Assembly: GCA_964390805.1 (NCBI GenBank)
Contig: CAYMKL010000057.1
Coordinates: 1 to 40,037 of the forward strand
Length of the DNA: 40,037 nucleotides
Source of the DNA: CAYMKL01 sp964390805
GTDB lineage: Bacteria; Chloroflexota; Anaerolineae; VGOG01
Reading direction: 5' to 3'
Numbering within the stretch: the stretch's first letter is position 1; the number at the start of each line of letters is the position of its first letter. Shown piece after piece: positions 27,224 through 37,048 of this stretch. The translations under genes were made by a program, and so were the position numbers. The notes below the pieces were generated by a model. It had not been told where the DNA came from, did not search any database, and saw nothing but the letters and a program-made list of their open reading frames with translations.

Positions 27224-28018
27224 ATGACCAAACTTATCTACGCTGATCTGACTTACACGTTGCGCGGGACTTTCTTCAAGGTCTACCGCGACTTGAAGGG
27301 CACAGGCATCAGTGAGGCCAGTTGGGAAGAAGCCCTGTGCACCGTGTGGCAGGCTCAGAACATTCCGTTCAAGAGACAACCAGCGTATGAGATTGGATAC
27401 AAGGACCACCACCTGGCATTGTTTTACCCAGACCTCATCGCCTATGACAAGATTCTGGTTGAACTGAAAGCAATTGCTGCTTTGTGCCCTCTCAACAAAG
27501 CGCAAGTCCTTTCGCACCTGAAGGTGACCGACCTGAAGCTGGGTCTGCTGGTAAACTTCGGAGGTGGAGACATCGAGATCGAACGAGTGCCGAACTTTCT
27601 TGCGCAGAGGTCCGCTACTGAGCAGCCAATGCCGACGACTGTGAGAGACGGCCTGCTGTATCCTGAGCTCACCTACGCGATCCAGGGAGCCCTATTCGAA
27701 GTGCACAGCACCCTTGGCCCTGGCTTCATTCACTACGTCTATCGTCGAGCGTTAGAAATCGAGCTCCAATTGCGCAGGATTCCGGTGCAGCGCAAACAGG
27801 AGATTGCCATCAGCTTCCACGGCAAAGTATTGGAGACCGTTCCTTGTCGGTTGCTAGTTGTGGATGACAAGGTCGCCGTCGCTGCGGTCGCGTTTTGGGA
27901 GATAACCGAAGTGCACCGGCAGCGCATGCGCCGATACCTCAAACTGCTGAACCTGCGCCTGGGGCTGCTGGCCAACTTCTATCCGGCAAGCTTGCAGATC
28001 ACACCCGTACGAGTGTAA
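27224..28018 (+). CDS. Double GxxExxY (PD-(D/E)XK-like) protein
   Basis: A 264-aa protein made of two copies of the GxxExxY domain, usually found as a single domain of about 125 aa. Domain 1 (5-115) has G28-I-S-E31-A-S-W34 (W instead of Y) and a nuclease-like core with Asp70 in Y-P-D-L and E80-L-K82. Domain 2 (143-260) has G-F-I-H-Y-V-Y (His for Glu), and P-C replaces P-D while A-V-A-F stands where V-E-L-K should be, so its active site is lost. Domain 1 alone may be catalytic. AGGAGG at 27212-27217 precedes ATG 27224 and derives from the flanking repeat. Function of the family is unknown; a nuclease role is predicted from the core. Confidence 0.82.
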   Translation: MTKLIYADLTYTLRGTFFKVYRDLKGTGISEASWEEALCTVWQAQNIPFKRQPAYEIGYKDHHLALFYPDLIAYDKILVELKAIAALCPLNKAQVLSHLKVTDLKLGLLVNFGGGDIEIERVPNFLAQRSATEQPMPTTVRDGLLYPELTYAIQGALFEVHSTLGPGFIHYVYRRALEIELQLRRIPVQRKQEIAISFHGKVLETVPCRLLVVDDKVAVAAVAFWEITEVHRQRMRRYLKLLNLRLGLLANFYPASLQITPVRV

Positions 28019-28094
28019 CAACGGACTCACGGGATTGAACGGACTACCCTGTCCTCGCTGAGAGTTGTCCGCTAAGTCCCAAAGTCCGCTGTTC
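28016..28094. repeat. Diverged copy of the CGGACT palindromic repeat
   Basis: Contains CAACGGACTCACGGGATTG, AACGGACTACCCTG, GTTGTCCGCTAAGTCCC and AGTCCGCTGTTCC, parallel to the order of motifs in the 89-bp unit. The left end overlaps the TAA of the double GxxExxY gene, so that gene is framed on both sides by the same repeat family. Confidence 0.75.
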
Positions 28095-28099
28095 CAGAC

Positions 28100-28128
28100 T
28101 GGACAAAAAACCCAACTTGGTGTATTAT
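28100..28128 (+). promoter_or_regulatory. Promoter of the M42 peptidase gene
   Basis: TGGACA (28100-28105), 17-base spacer, TATTAT (28123-28128), directly preceded by TG. It lies 43 bases before the TTG start and immediately after the repeat. Confidence 0.65.
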
Positions 28129-28171
28129 ATGCCCCGGCTTGTGTGAACATTGAGAGGGAAGGAGACAGAGG

Positions 28172-29242
28172 TTGGATCAAACGGAGGCTTTACTCAAAGA
28201 GATCACCGAGGCACCGGGGGTGCCCGGCTACGAAGGTGAAGTACGGGCGGTGATTCGCCGCCACCTGAGGGACATCACGATTATCGAGCAGGATAAGATG
28301 GGCAGCATCATCTGCACGAAAGTGGGCCTGTCTGGCTCGCCCAAGGTGATGCTGGCCGGACACATGGACGAGGTCGGCTTTATGGTCAGGCTCATCACCA
28401 AGGAGGGCTTCGTCAAGTTCGTCCCCCTAGGTGGTTGGTGGGATCAGGTGATGCTGGCTCAGCGCGTGGTCATCAAAACCGCTCAGGGCGACGTCTTCGG
28501 CGTCACTGGAGCCAAGCCACCCCATCTCCTGCCGCCCGAAGAGCGGAAGAAGATGGTCGAGAAGAAGGACATGTACATTGACATCGGGGCCACCAGTGAG
28601 GAAGAGGTGAAGGAGCGCGGGGTTCGCCCCGGCGATCCCATCATCCCCATCAGCGATTTCGCTGTCCTGGCTAACCCCAGGACCTACATGGCCAAAGCCT
28701 GGGACGATCGGACCGGCTGCGCCATCTTCATCCAGACCATCCAACGCCTGACGGAGGAGCCTCACCCCAACACCGTCTACGGGGTGGGCACCGTTCAGGA
28801 AGAGGTGGGACTCAGGGGAGCCAAGACCAGCGCGCACGTCATCTCGCCCGACGTGGCCATTATACTGGAGGTGGACATCGCTGGCGACGTGCCGGGAATC
28901 GAGCCTGAGGAATCGGCCATCAAGCTGGGCAAAGGGCCTACCTTGCTGTTGTACGACGCCCGCATGATCCCCAACCTCAAGCTGCGAGACCTGGTGATCG
29001 AGACGGCCAGAGAGTTGGAGATTCCCTTGCAGTTCTCGGCCATAGAGGGTGGGGCCACCGACGGCGGGATGATCCATATTCATGCCGGTGGGGTACCTAC
29101 GGTCGTCATTGGCGTGCCCACTCGCCACATCCACAGCCACGTGGGCATCATGCACAGGGATGACTACGATCATGCCCTGGAGCTGGTTGTAGCCCTGGTC
29201 AAGAAGCTGGATCAGGACACGGTGCAGGGCTTAACGGTTTAA
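28172..29242 (+). CDS. M42 family metallo-aminopeptidase
   Basis: Dinuclear-metal aminopeptidase of 356 aa (glutamyl aminopeptidase / CelM group) that forms tetrahedral dodecamers trimming peptides in the cytosol. Metal and catalytic motifs: A-G-H-M-D-E-V-G-F-M-V (His ligand), A-K-A-W-D-D-R-T-G-C (bridging Asp), T-V-Q-E-E-V-G-L-R-G-A (catalytic and ligand Glu), E-V-D-I-A-G-D-V (Asp ligand) and H-I-H-S-H-V-G (His ligand). The TTG at 28172 is chosen because AAGGAG (28159-28164) lies seven bases upstream and M-D-Q-T-E-A-L-L-K-E is a typical family start. It has its own promoter and precedes the ATP synthase operon. Confidence 0.92.
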   Translation: MDQTEALLKEITEAPGVPGYEGEVRAVIRRHLRDITIIEQDKMGSIICTKVGLSGSPKVMLAGHMDEVGFMVRLITKEGFVKFVPLGGWWDQVMLAQRVVIKTAQGDVFGVTGAKPPHLLPPEERKKMVEKKDMYIDIGATSEEEVKERGVRPGDPIIPISDFAVLANPRTYMAKAWDDRTGCAIFIQTIQRLTEEPHPNTVYGVGTVQEEVGLRGAKTSAHVISPDVAIILEVDIAGDVPGIEPEESAIKLGKGPTLLLYDARMIPNLKLRDLVIETARELEIPLQFSAIEGGATDGGMIHIHAGGVPTVVIGVPTRHIHSHVGIMHRDDYDHALELVVALVKKLDQDTVQGLTV

Positions 29243-29254
29243 CGATAGAAGGAT

Positions 29255-29283
29255 TTGCGCTTTAGCCATAACCCGTGTATACT
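29255..29283 (+). promoter_or_regulatory. Promoter of the atpAGDC operon
   Basis: TTGCGC (29255-29260), 17-base spacer, TATACT (29278-29283). It lies 46 bases before the atpA start and suggests that the F1 genes are transcribed on their own. Confidence 0.65.
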
Positions 29284-29329
29284 ATTCGACGGAGTAAGTT
29301 GACTCAAGATCAAGCAAAAGGAGGCGCCG

Positions 29330-30877
<1,548 letters not shown>

Positions 30878-30879
30878 TA

Positions 30880-30958
30880 ATGGTCGGATGGTCAGATGGT
30901 CTGATGGTCTGATGGTCGAAAGAGACACCTGACCAGGGACCACCTGACCAAGGACCAA
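30880..30958. repeat. Simple direct repeats between atpA and atpG
   Basis: About four copies of an ATGGTCTG/ATGGTCAG-type unit (30890-30918), then two copies of the 15-mer CACCTGACCARGGAC (near 30926-30955). The two blocks are partly complementary (GGTC/GACC), so the transcript may fold here and modulate expression between the two genes. Confidence 0.7.
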
Positions 30959-30974
30959 AGGGAGGGGGGCTCAG

Positions 30975-31889
30975 TTGGCCACACTTCTTGAGATTCGTAG
31001 GCGCATCAAAAGCGTCAGGAACATCGGGCAGGTCACTCGCGCCATGCAGGCGGTTGCAGCTTCCAGGATGCAGCGAGCCCAAACCCAGGTGAAGGCCACT
31101 CGTGCCTATGCCGAGAAAGCCTGGGAGGTGCTCACTCATTTGGCCGCCCAAAGGCAAGTAGGTGAGGAGCTCCACCCGTTGCTCCAGGTACGTCCCTTGC
31201 ACACCGTAGTTCTGGTGGTGTTGACGGGCGACAGAGGGTTGTGTGGGGCTTTCAACCATAATATCATCACGAAAGCCGTTGACTTCATAAAGGAAGGCAA
31301 AGAAAACAAGCTGTCGGTCAAGCTGATCACAGTGGGACGCAAAGGTCGTGATTACATGTTGCGCCACGACGAGGAGATCGTGGCCGAGTTCACTGCAATT
31401 CCCGATCAGCCCAGACTGGTAGATGTAACCCCTATCGCCAGAGTTGCCATAGATGGCTTTCTCGAGGGCCGTTTCGACCAGGTGTGCCTGGCCTATAGCG
31501 ATTTTATCAACGTGCTCAACCAGCAGCCGACTATTAAGCGACTTCTGCCTATCATGCCGAGCGAAGTCGAGACTCAGGCTATGGCCGAGTACATAGAAGG
31601 TGCTAGGCTCCCACCAGCGACTGAGTACATCTACGAACCTGATCCTCGTTCCATCCTGGACGAGGTGCTACCGCGATTTACTGAATTGCAGATCTACCAG
31701 GCGATCCTGGAGTCCATCGCCAGCGAGCACAGCGCGCGCATGGTGGCCATGCGCAATGCTTCTGACAACGCCGAGGAGCTGGTGGAGGGTCTGACGCTGG
31801 ACTTCAACAAGGCCCGACAGCGGGCAATTACTCTGGAGATCATGGACATAGCTGGCGGCGCCGAGGCCCTGGCCAAGGCGCGGGCATAA
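30975..31889 (+). CDS. atpG: ATP synthase F1 subunit gamma
   Basis: Central rotor shaft of F1, 304 aa. The N-terminal helix is R-R-I-K-S-V-R-N-I-G-Q-V-T-R-A-M, the globular part has T-G-D-R-G-L-C-G-A-F-N, and the C-terminal helix M-R-N-A-S-D-N-A-E-E-L ends in A-Q/R-Q-R-A-I-T-L-E-I. It starts at TTG 30975 behind AGGGAGGGGGGC; the first residues match the family start, so no other start is needed. Slightly longer than the usual 285-290 aa because of a segment around residues 200-222. Confidence 0.97.
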   Translation: MATLLEIRRRIKSVRNIGQVTRAMQAVAASRMQRAQTQVKATRAYAEKAWEVLTHLAAQRQVGEELHPLLQVRPLHTVVLVVLTGDRGLCGAFNHNIITKAVDFIKEGKENKLSVKLITVGRKGRDYMLRHDEEIVAEFTAIPDQPRLVDVTPIARVAIDGFLEGRFDQVCLAYSDFINVLNQQPTIKRLLPIMPSEVETQAMAEYIEGARLPPATEYIYEPDPRSILDEVLPRFTELQIYQAILESIASEHSARMVAMRNASDNAEELVEGLTLDFNKARQRAITLEIMDIAGGAEALAKARA

Positions 31890-31901
31890 CAGGAGGATGT
31901 A

Positions 31902-33311
31902 ATGGCAAAAGGAACTATCGGCAAGATCGTGCAGGTAATGGGGCCTGTAGTGGACGTGGAGTTCCCGCCTGAGGAGCTTCCGGAGATCTACCACGCAGTG
32001 GAGATACCCCGCGAGGAAGAGGGGAGGGGGCCTTCCCGCAGCCTCATCATTGAGGTTCAGCACCATATGGGCAACGATTGGGTGCGCTGTGTGGCCATGG
32101 ATTCCACCGACGGCCTGCGGCGGGGCATGAGGGCCATTGACACCGGCTCCCCTGTCACCATGCCCGTGGGTCCGGCCACGCTGGGCCGCCTCTTCAACGT
32201 CTTGGGCGAGCCCATTGACAACCTGGGGCCGGTTGAGGCCGAGGCGCGCTATCCCATACATCGCCAGGCTCCACCCTTCGAGGATCAGGAGACCACACCG
32301 GAGTTCTTCGAGACCGGCCTCAAGGTTGTTGACCTGGTAGCTCCCTTCACCAAGGGGGGCAAGACAGGGGTATTTGGCGGAGCCGGAGTCGGCAAGACGG
32401 TCGTTATCTACGAGTTGATCCGCACCATGGCCATTGAGCGTGGTGGCTTCTCCGTGTTCGCCGGCGTGGGTGAGCGATCCCGCGAGGGCAACGACATGTG
32501 GAACACCTCCAAGAAGGCGGGAGTTCTCGGTAATACGGTGATGGTCTTCGGCCAGATGAATGAGCCCCCTGGCGCCAGGCTGCGGGTTGGCCTGGCAGGA
32601 GTTACCGTGGCTGAGTATTTCCGCGATCAAGGTCAGGATGTGCTCCTTTTCATTGACAACATTTATCGCTTCGCTATGGCCGGCATGGAGGTCTCGGCCT
32701 TGTTGGGGCGGATGCCCAGCGCAGTAGGCTACCAGCCCACCTTGAGCTCGGAGATGGGCGAGTTGCAGGAGCGCATCACCTCCACCAAGCGGGGCTCTAT
32801 CACATCCATGCAGGCCATCTATGTGCCAGCCGACGACTACTCCGACCCAGGGCCGGTGGCCGTGTTCGCCCACCTGGATGCCACCATCACCCTGGAGCGT
32901 TCGATAGCCGAGATGGGACTCTTTCCCGCTGTTGACCCTCTGACTTCCACCTCCAGTATCCTCGACCCCCGCATTATCGGTGAAGAGCACTATAATACAG
33001 CCCGCGAAGTCCAGCGCGTTCTGCAGAGATACAAGGACCTCTCGGACGTGATCGCCATTCTGGGAGTTGAGGAGCTTAGCGACGAGGACAAGTTGATAGT
33101 ACACCGAGCCCGCAGAATCCAGAGGTTCCTGTCGCAGCCTATGTTTGTGGCCGAGGCTTACACCGGTCGGGCTGGTGCGTACGTGCCCATCAAGGAGACC
33201 GTGCGTGGCTTCCAGGAGATCCTGGGGGGCCAGCACGACGACTTGCCTGAGCAGGCCTTCTACCTGGTGGGAACGATTGACGATGCTGTCAGGAAAGCAG
33301 AGACACTGTAA
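31902..33311 (+). CDS. atpD: ATP synthase F1 subunit beta
   Basis: Catalytic subunit of F1, 469 aa. The Walker A motif G-G-A-G-V-G-K-T is near 160, the catalytic Glu lies in G-V-G-E-R-S-R-E-G-N-D, and Walker B is L-L-F-I-D-N-I-Y-R-F. A-L-L-G-R-M-P-S-A-V-G-Y-Q-P-T-L is the catch-loop segment. The usual DELSEED stretch reads G-V-E-E-L-S-D-E-D here. AGGAGG precedes the ATG by six bases and the gene follows atpG by 12 bases. Confidence 0.98.
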   Translation: MAKGTIGKIVQVMGPVVDVEFPPEELPEIYHAVEIPREEEGRGPSRSLIIEVQHHMGNDWVRCVAMDSTDGLRRGMRAIDTGSPVTMPVGPATLGRLFNVLGEPIDNLGPVEAEARYPIHRQAPPFEDQETTPEFFETGLKVVDLVAPFTKGGKTGVFGGAGVGKTVVIYELIRTMAIERGGFSVFAGVGERSREGNDMWNTSKKAGVLGNTVMVFGQMNEPPGARLRVGLAGVTVAEYFRDQGQDVLLFIDNIYRFAMAGMEVSALLGRMPSAVGYQPTLSSEMGELQERITSTKRGSITSMQAIYVPADDYSDPGPVAVFAHLDATITLERSIAEMGLFPAVDPLTSTSSILDPRIIGEEHYNTAREVQRVLQRYKDLSDVIAILGVEELSDEDKLIVHRARRIQRFLSQPMFVAEAYTGRAGAYVPIKETVRGFQEILGGQHDDLPEQAFYLVGTIDDAVRKAETL

Positions 33312-33321
33312 GGGGAACACT

Positions 33322-33756
33322 ATGCCGATTAAGCTAGAGATTGTCACTGCTGAAGGTCTTTTATACTCCGGCGACGTAGACCTGGTGAGCGCTCCTGGAG
33401 TGATGGGCACGTTGGGTATCCTTCCCAAGCACACGCCTCTGTTGACAGCCCTTGAAGTGGGGGAACTGCGATTCAAAAAGGGGGACGAAGAGGAGAGCTT
33501 CGCTGTAAGCGGCGGCTTTGTGGAGGTGCAGCCTGATAGGGTGATCGTCTTGGCCGACACCGCAGAACGCGCCGAGGAAATTGACCTGGGACGAGCCGAA
33601 GCGGCGCGCCAACGGGCTGAGAAGCTCTTGAAAGAGAGACCCCCTGAGGTTGACATGACTGTCATCGAGGGATCCCTCCGTCGCTCCCGGATCCGCCTGA
33701 AAGTTGGCAGGCGACGGCGGAAGAGACCATTTCCTGAGGGAAGAAGTGATGAGTAG
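33322..33756 (+). CDS. atpC: ATP synthase F1 subunit epsilon
   Basis: A 144-aa epsilon subunit. Beta-sandwich motifs: E-I-V-T-A-E-G-L-L-Y-S-G, G-V-M-G-T-L-G-I-L-P-K-H-T-P-L-L and V-S-G-G-F-V-E-V; then the two-helix C-terminal domain with A-E-E-I-D-L-G-R-A-E-A-A-R-Q-R-A. The C-terminal tail (R-R-R-R-K-R-P) is unusually basic. ATG 33322 follows a GGGGA ribosome site, 10 bases after atpD. The epsilon C-terminal helices are known to inhibit ATP hydrolysis in other bacteria. Confidence 0.96.
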   Translation: MPIKLEIVTAEGLLYSGDVDLVSAPGVMGTLGILPKHTPLLTALEVGELRFKKGDEEESFAVSGGFVEVQPDRVIVLADTAERAEEIDLGRAEAARQRAEKLLKERPPEVDMTVIEGSLRRSRIRLKVGRRRRKRPFPEGRSDE

Positions 33757-33770
33757 GGAGAGTGTGATCA

Positions 33771-34775
33771 ATGTTTGAAAAACATATAGGCGTGGACTTG
33801 GGCACGGTTAACGTATTGGTTTACGTCAGAGGAAAGGGCATTGTCCTGTGCGAGCCTTCAATGGTTGCCATTGCGGTAAACGACAACAAGATCGTGGCCG
33901 TTGGCGAAGAGGCTCGCGCCATGATGGGGCGTACTCCTGAGAACATCGAGGTGATGCGGCCCATGCGCGATGGGGTCATCGCTAATTACGTCGTGACCGA
34001 GGCCATGCTGCGCTATTTTATCACCAAGGTTTGCGGGCGGTTTCGCCTCTTCCGGCCAATGGTGATGGTTACTGTGCCTGTCGGTGTGACCAGTGTGGAG
34101 AGACGGGCCGTGCACGAGGCCGCCGTTCAGGCTGGCGGGAAGGAGGCCTTTCTTATCCCCGAACCACTGGCGGCGGCTATCGGGGCCGGGCTGCCCATCG
34201 GCACTCCAACGGGCAATATGGTGGTTAACATCGGCGGCGGAACATCCGAATCGGCGGTTATCTCCATGAACGGCATCGTGGTCTCTAGCTCGGTTCGCGT
34301 TGGCGGGGATGAAATGAACGAGGCCATCATGAACTATGTCAGAAAGAAGTACAACCTGGTGATAGGGGAGCCGACGGCCGAGCAGATCAAGTTCCAAATT
34401 GGCAGCGCCATGCCGCTGGAGGAGGAGATGGTCGCGGATGTGCAGGGGAGGGACCAGGTGGCTGGCCTGCCCAAGACCATCCAAATCAGTTCGGGCGAGG
34501 TAACAGAGGCCATCGCCGAGGCCCTGATTGCTATCGTGGGAGTGATCAGAGCCGTGCTGGAGAAGACCCCCCCTGAGTTGGCTTCGGACATCATAGACCG
34601 GGGGATGATGCTGGTCGGCGGGGGAGCGCTTTTGCGTAACATGGATCGGCTATTGACCAAGGAAACGGGGGTGCCATGTTCCGTAGCTGAGGATGCCATG
34701 GCCTGTGTTGCTAAGGGCGCTGGCAGGGCTCTGGAGAACTATCATGTTTTGAAGAGGAGCCTGGCGCCCTCTTAA
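33771..34775 (+). CDS. mreB: Rod-shape-determining actin homologue MreB
   Basis: Actin-fold cytoskeletal ATPase of 334 aa that organises lateral cell-wall growth in rod-shaped cells. Phosphate-binding loops are G-V-D-L-G-T-V-N-V-L and V-V-N-I-G-G-G-T-S-E; the adenosine motif is L-V-G-G-G-A-L-L-R. V-P-V-G-V-T-S-V-E-R-R-A-V and E-P-L-A-A-A-I-G-A are typical of MreB. The sequence starts 14 bases after atpC behind GGGAGAG and probably shares its transcript. No mreC or mreD follows; the next gene is obgE after a repeat-rich spacer. The assignment to MreB rather than another actin-like protein is firm. Confidence 0.95.
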   Translation: MFEKHIGVDLGTVNVLVYVRGKGIVLCEPSMVAIAVNDNKIVAVGEEARAMMGRTPENIEVMRPMRDGVIANYVVTEAMLRYFITKVCGRFRLFRPMVMVTVPVGVTSVERRAVHEAAVQAGGKEAFLIPEPLAAAIGAGLPIGTPTGNMVVNIGGGTSESAVISMNGIVVSSSVRVGGDEMNEAIMNYVRKKYNLVIGEPTAEQIKFQIGSAMPLEEEMVADVQGRDQVAGLPKTIQISSGEVTEAIAEALIAIVGVIRAVLEKTPPELASDIIDRGMMLVGGGALLRNMDRLLTKETGVPCSVAEDAMACVAKGAGRALENYHVLKRSLAPS

Positions 34776-34833
34776 TTTCCTGTTCCCCAACTGTTCGGCA
34801 AGGTCTCCTGACCGCAGCCGATGTCAACTCACA

Positions 34834-34867
34834 AGCCGCTATGGAGGTCTGAGCCTTCATAGCGGCT
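34834..34867 (+). terminator. Hairpin after mreB
   Basis: AGCCGCTATGGAGG (34834-34847) pairs with CCTTCATAGCGGCT (34854-34867), 13 of 14 positions. It is followed by ATTGCTAGG, not a T-run. It probably marks the end of the atp-mreB transcript. Confidence 0.6.
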
Positions 34868-34909
34868 ATTGCTAGGAGACAGTTGTCCGGCGTGTTTCCC
34901 TACCAAAGC

Positions 34910-34998
34910 CGCTACCAAGGGGCGTCCGCCCCGTCTAGGGGCAGTTTGATCCCCAAATCGGGGCGAGGACGCCCCTCCGCAGCAAAAGCGGTTTTATC
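34910..34998. repeat. Long imperfect inverted repeat before obgE
   Basis: AAAGCCGCTACCAAGGGGCG and TCCGCCCCG on the left, CGGGGCGAGGACGCCCC and AGCAAAAGCGGTTTTAT on the right, give nested GC-rich arms about 30 bases apart. It occupies most of the space between the mreB hairpin and the GTG of obgE. No gene is seen in the 243-base spacer 34776-35018. Confidence 0.65.
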
Positions 34999-35018
34999 AC
35001 TACTGAGGGTTTCCTACC

Positions 35019-36281
35019 GTGTTCTTCGATGAAGCCAAGATTTACGTCAAAGCTGGCGACGGCGGGGACGGCTGTGTGAGCTTCCGCCGCGAGAAATACG
35101 TGCCCTTGGGCGGGCCTAGCGGCGGCGATGGCGGCAAGGGCGGCGACGTTTACCTGGTGGCCAATCCGCACCTGAACACCCTAATCGGCTTCAAGCGCCG
35201 TGTTCACTTCAAGGCCAGTCGAGGCGACCACGGCAGGGGCAAGGGGCAGAAGGGTCGGCAGGGCGATGATGTTTTTGTCGAGGTGCCGCCTGGCACGGTG
35301 GCCCGTGATGCCGAGACCAGGGAATTCATTGCTGACCTGATGGAGGAGGGGCAGAGAGCGTTGGTTGCCCGGGGGGGACAGGGCGGACGAGGCAACGCTG
35401 CCTTTGCTACCTCCACCAATCAGGCCCCTCGCATCGCCGAGCGTGGTGAGCCCGGCCAGGAGCGCTGGCTCTACCTGGAGCTCAAACTCATCGCTGATGT
35501 TGGCGTCGTGGGCGTACCCAACGCTGGCAAATCAACCTTGTTGTCTGTAGTCAGTGCTGCCAGGCCCAAGATCGCCGCTTACCCCTTCACCACCCTGGAG
35601 CCCAATTTGGGAGTGGTGGCCCTCGGCGACTACACGAGCTTTGTCATGGCCGACATCCCCGGCCTGATCGAGGGAGCCCACGCCGGTGCTGGTCTAGGCC
35701 ACGAATTCCTGCGCCACATAGAGCGCACGCGGATGATCATCCACCTCCTAAACGGGACTTCGGTCAATCCCCTGGCCGATTACGAGAGCATCAATGACGA
35801 GCTGGCCCTCTTTGATCCTGAGCTGGCCCGTAAGCCCCAATTGGTGGTGCTGAACAAGATGGACTTGCCCCAGGCACAGGCGCTCTGGCCCTCAGTCAAG
35901 AAGGCGATGAAGGCGCAAGGGCAGAGGGCTACGAGCATCTCCGCTGTTACGGGCGAAGGAGTCAAGGAACTGCTGCGCTCCGTGGCCGAGATGCTGGCGA
36001 GCTTGCCCAAGAAACAGAAGCCTGCCACGATTGAGGTCAAGGTGTTCCGCCCTGCTGGGGAGGAGAAGGCTCTAACCATCACCTGGGAGGACGACGCCTG
36101 GCGGGTGCGGGGCGCCGAGGTAGAGCGGGTTGCAGCGATGACCAATTGGGACCTGGACGAGGCAGTGCAGCGCTTCCAACGCATCGCAGACGCCATCGGG
36201 TTGAAGGCGGCTCTCAGAGAGGCAGGGGTGCAGCCCGGCGACACCGTGCGCATCGGCGAGGCCGAGCTCGAGTGGCAATAG
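35019..36281 (+). CDS. obgE: GTPase ObgE/CgtA
   Basis: Ribosome-associated GTPase of 420 aa involved in 50S assembly and stress. The N-terminal glycine-rich Obg domain (F-D-E-A-K-I-Y-V-K-A-G-D-G-G-D-G) spans about 1-158. The G domain has G1 G-V-P-N-A-G-K-S-T, switch I Y-P-F-T-T-L-E-P-N-L-G, G3 D-I-P-G-L-I-E-G-A and G4 N-K-M-D. The C-terminal OCT domain runs from about 345 to the end. The GTG start at 35019 follows TGAGGG by nine bases and matches the family start. The gene lies upstream of nadD, a common neighbourhood. Confidence 0.96.
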   Translation: MFFDEAKIYVKAGDGGDGCVSFRREKYVPLGGPSGGDGGKGGDVYLVANPHLNTLIGFKRRVHFKASRGDHGRGKGQKGRQGDDVFVEVPPGTVARDAETREFIADLMEEGQRALVARGGQGGRGNAAFATSTNQAPRIAERGEPGQERWLYLELKLIADVGVVGVPNAGKSTLLSVVSAARPKIAAYPFTTLEPNLGVVALGDYTSFVMADIPGLIEGAHAGAGLGHEFLRHIERTRMIIHLLNGTSVNPLADYESINDELALFDPELARKPQLVVLNKMDLPQAQALWPSVKKAMKAQGQRATSISAVTGEGVKELLRSVAEMLASLPKKQKPATIEVKVFRPAGEEKALTITWEDDAWRVRGAEVERVAAMTNWDLDEAVQRFQRIADAIGLKAALREAGVQPGDTVRIGEAELEWQ

Positions 36282-36319
36282 CCAATATCTAATCTCCAAT
36301 ATCCAGTACGGAGGTTGAC

Positions 36320-36931
36320 ATGCGCGTAGGGGTCCTGGGAGGCACCTTCGACCCGATTCACAACGGCCACCTGGTAGCGGCCGAGGAAGTCAGGGCACAG
36401 TTGAGGCTAGATCGGGTTGTTTTCGTGCCCGCTGGGTTGCCGCCCCACAAACTCACCGAGCACGTCTCGCCGGCAGACCATCGGCTGACCATGGTGAAAC
36501 TGGCCATCGCCAGCAATCCGTACTTCACCGTATCCCGAGTGGACATTGACCGCTTTGGTCCCTGCTACACCGTTGATACTATCCAGCTCTTGTGGGACGA
36601 GTGGGGTGGCGAGGCCGAGCTGTATTTCATCATGGGATCGGATTCTCTGGCCGACATCCCCACCTGGCACAAGCCGCAGCGCCTGATTAGGCTGTGCCGC
36701 CTGGCGGTTGTGGCACGGCCTGGCTATGGGGTTGATATGGAGGAGTTGGAGCGGTTGCTGCCCGGCATCACCTCGCGGATACATTTCATCAATTCGCCCC
36801 AGTTGGACATCTCGTCCACGGATATTCAAGAGCGGGTGCGCGAGGGGTTGCCTATCAAGTACCAGGTGCCCGAAGCAGTGGAGGACTACATCTACGAGCA
36901 CGAGCTTTACGATGTGAAGCGTGAAGCGTAA
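36320..36931 (+). CDS. nadD: Nicotinate-nucleotide adenylyltransferase
   Basis: Enzyme of NAD biosynthesis that adenylates nicotinate mononucleotide, 203 aa. G-G-T-F-D-P-I-H-N-G-H-L is the ATP-binding motif with the H-x-G-H pair. P-P-H-K, F-I-M-G-S-D-S-L-A-D-I and I-S-S-T-D-I-Q-E-R-V are the other conserved blocks. GGAGGT at 36310-36315 precedes the ATG. The 3' end overlaps an AAACGTGA-type inverted repeat whose left arm includes the TAA stop. Confidence 0.95.
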   Translation: MRVGVLGGTFDPIHNGHLVAAEEVRAQLRLDRVVFVPAGLPPHKLTEHVSPADHRLTMVKLAIASNPYFTVSRVDIDRFGPCYTVDTIQLLWDEWGGEAELYFIMGSDSLADIPTWHKPQRLIRLCRLAVVARPGYGVDMEELERLLPGITSRIHFINSPQLDISSTDIQERVREGLPIKYQVPEAVEDYIYEHELYDVKREA

Positions 36932-36984
36932 AACGTGATGACTATCTCTAGCTCTCAACTCCTCACGTTTCACGTTTTACGTTT
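36924..36984. repeat. AAACGTAAAACGTGA inverted repeat at the nadD end
   Basis: AAGCGTAAAACGTGA at 36924-36938 pairs with TCACGTTTTACGTTT at 36970-36984 (14 of 15). The left arm contains the nadD stop codon, and short GTGAAGC/CACGTTT direct repeats extend it on both sides. Confidence 0.7.
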
Positions 36985-37048
36985 CCCGCCTGACCTTCTA
37001 CCCTACCAGGAGATCAAGTTCTGGTCTGATGAAGTTGACTAGCCGAGC

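Noticed and set aside
31668..33665. Long minus-strand open frame of 665 codons opposite atpG/atpD/atpC
   Set aside because: It is a codon-bias shadow of highly conserved genes and resembles no protein family.
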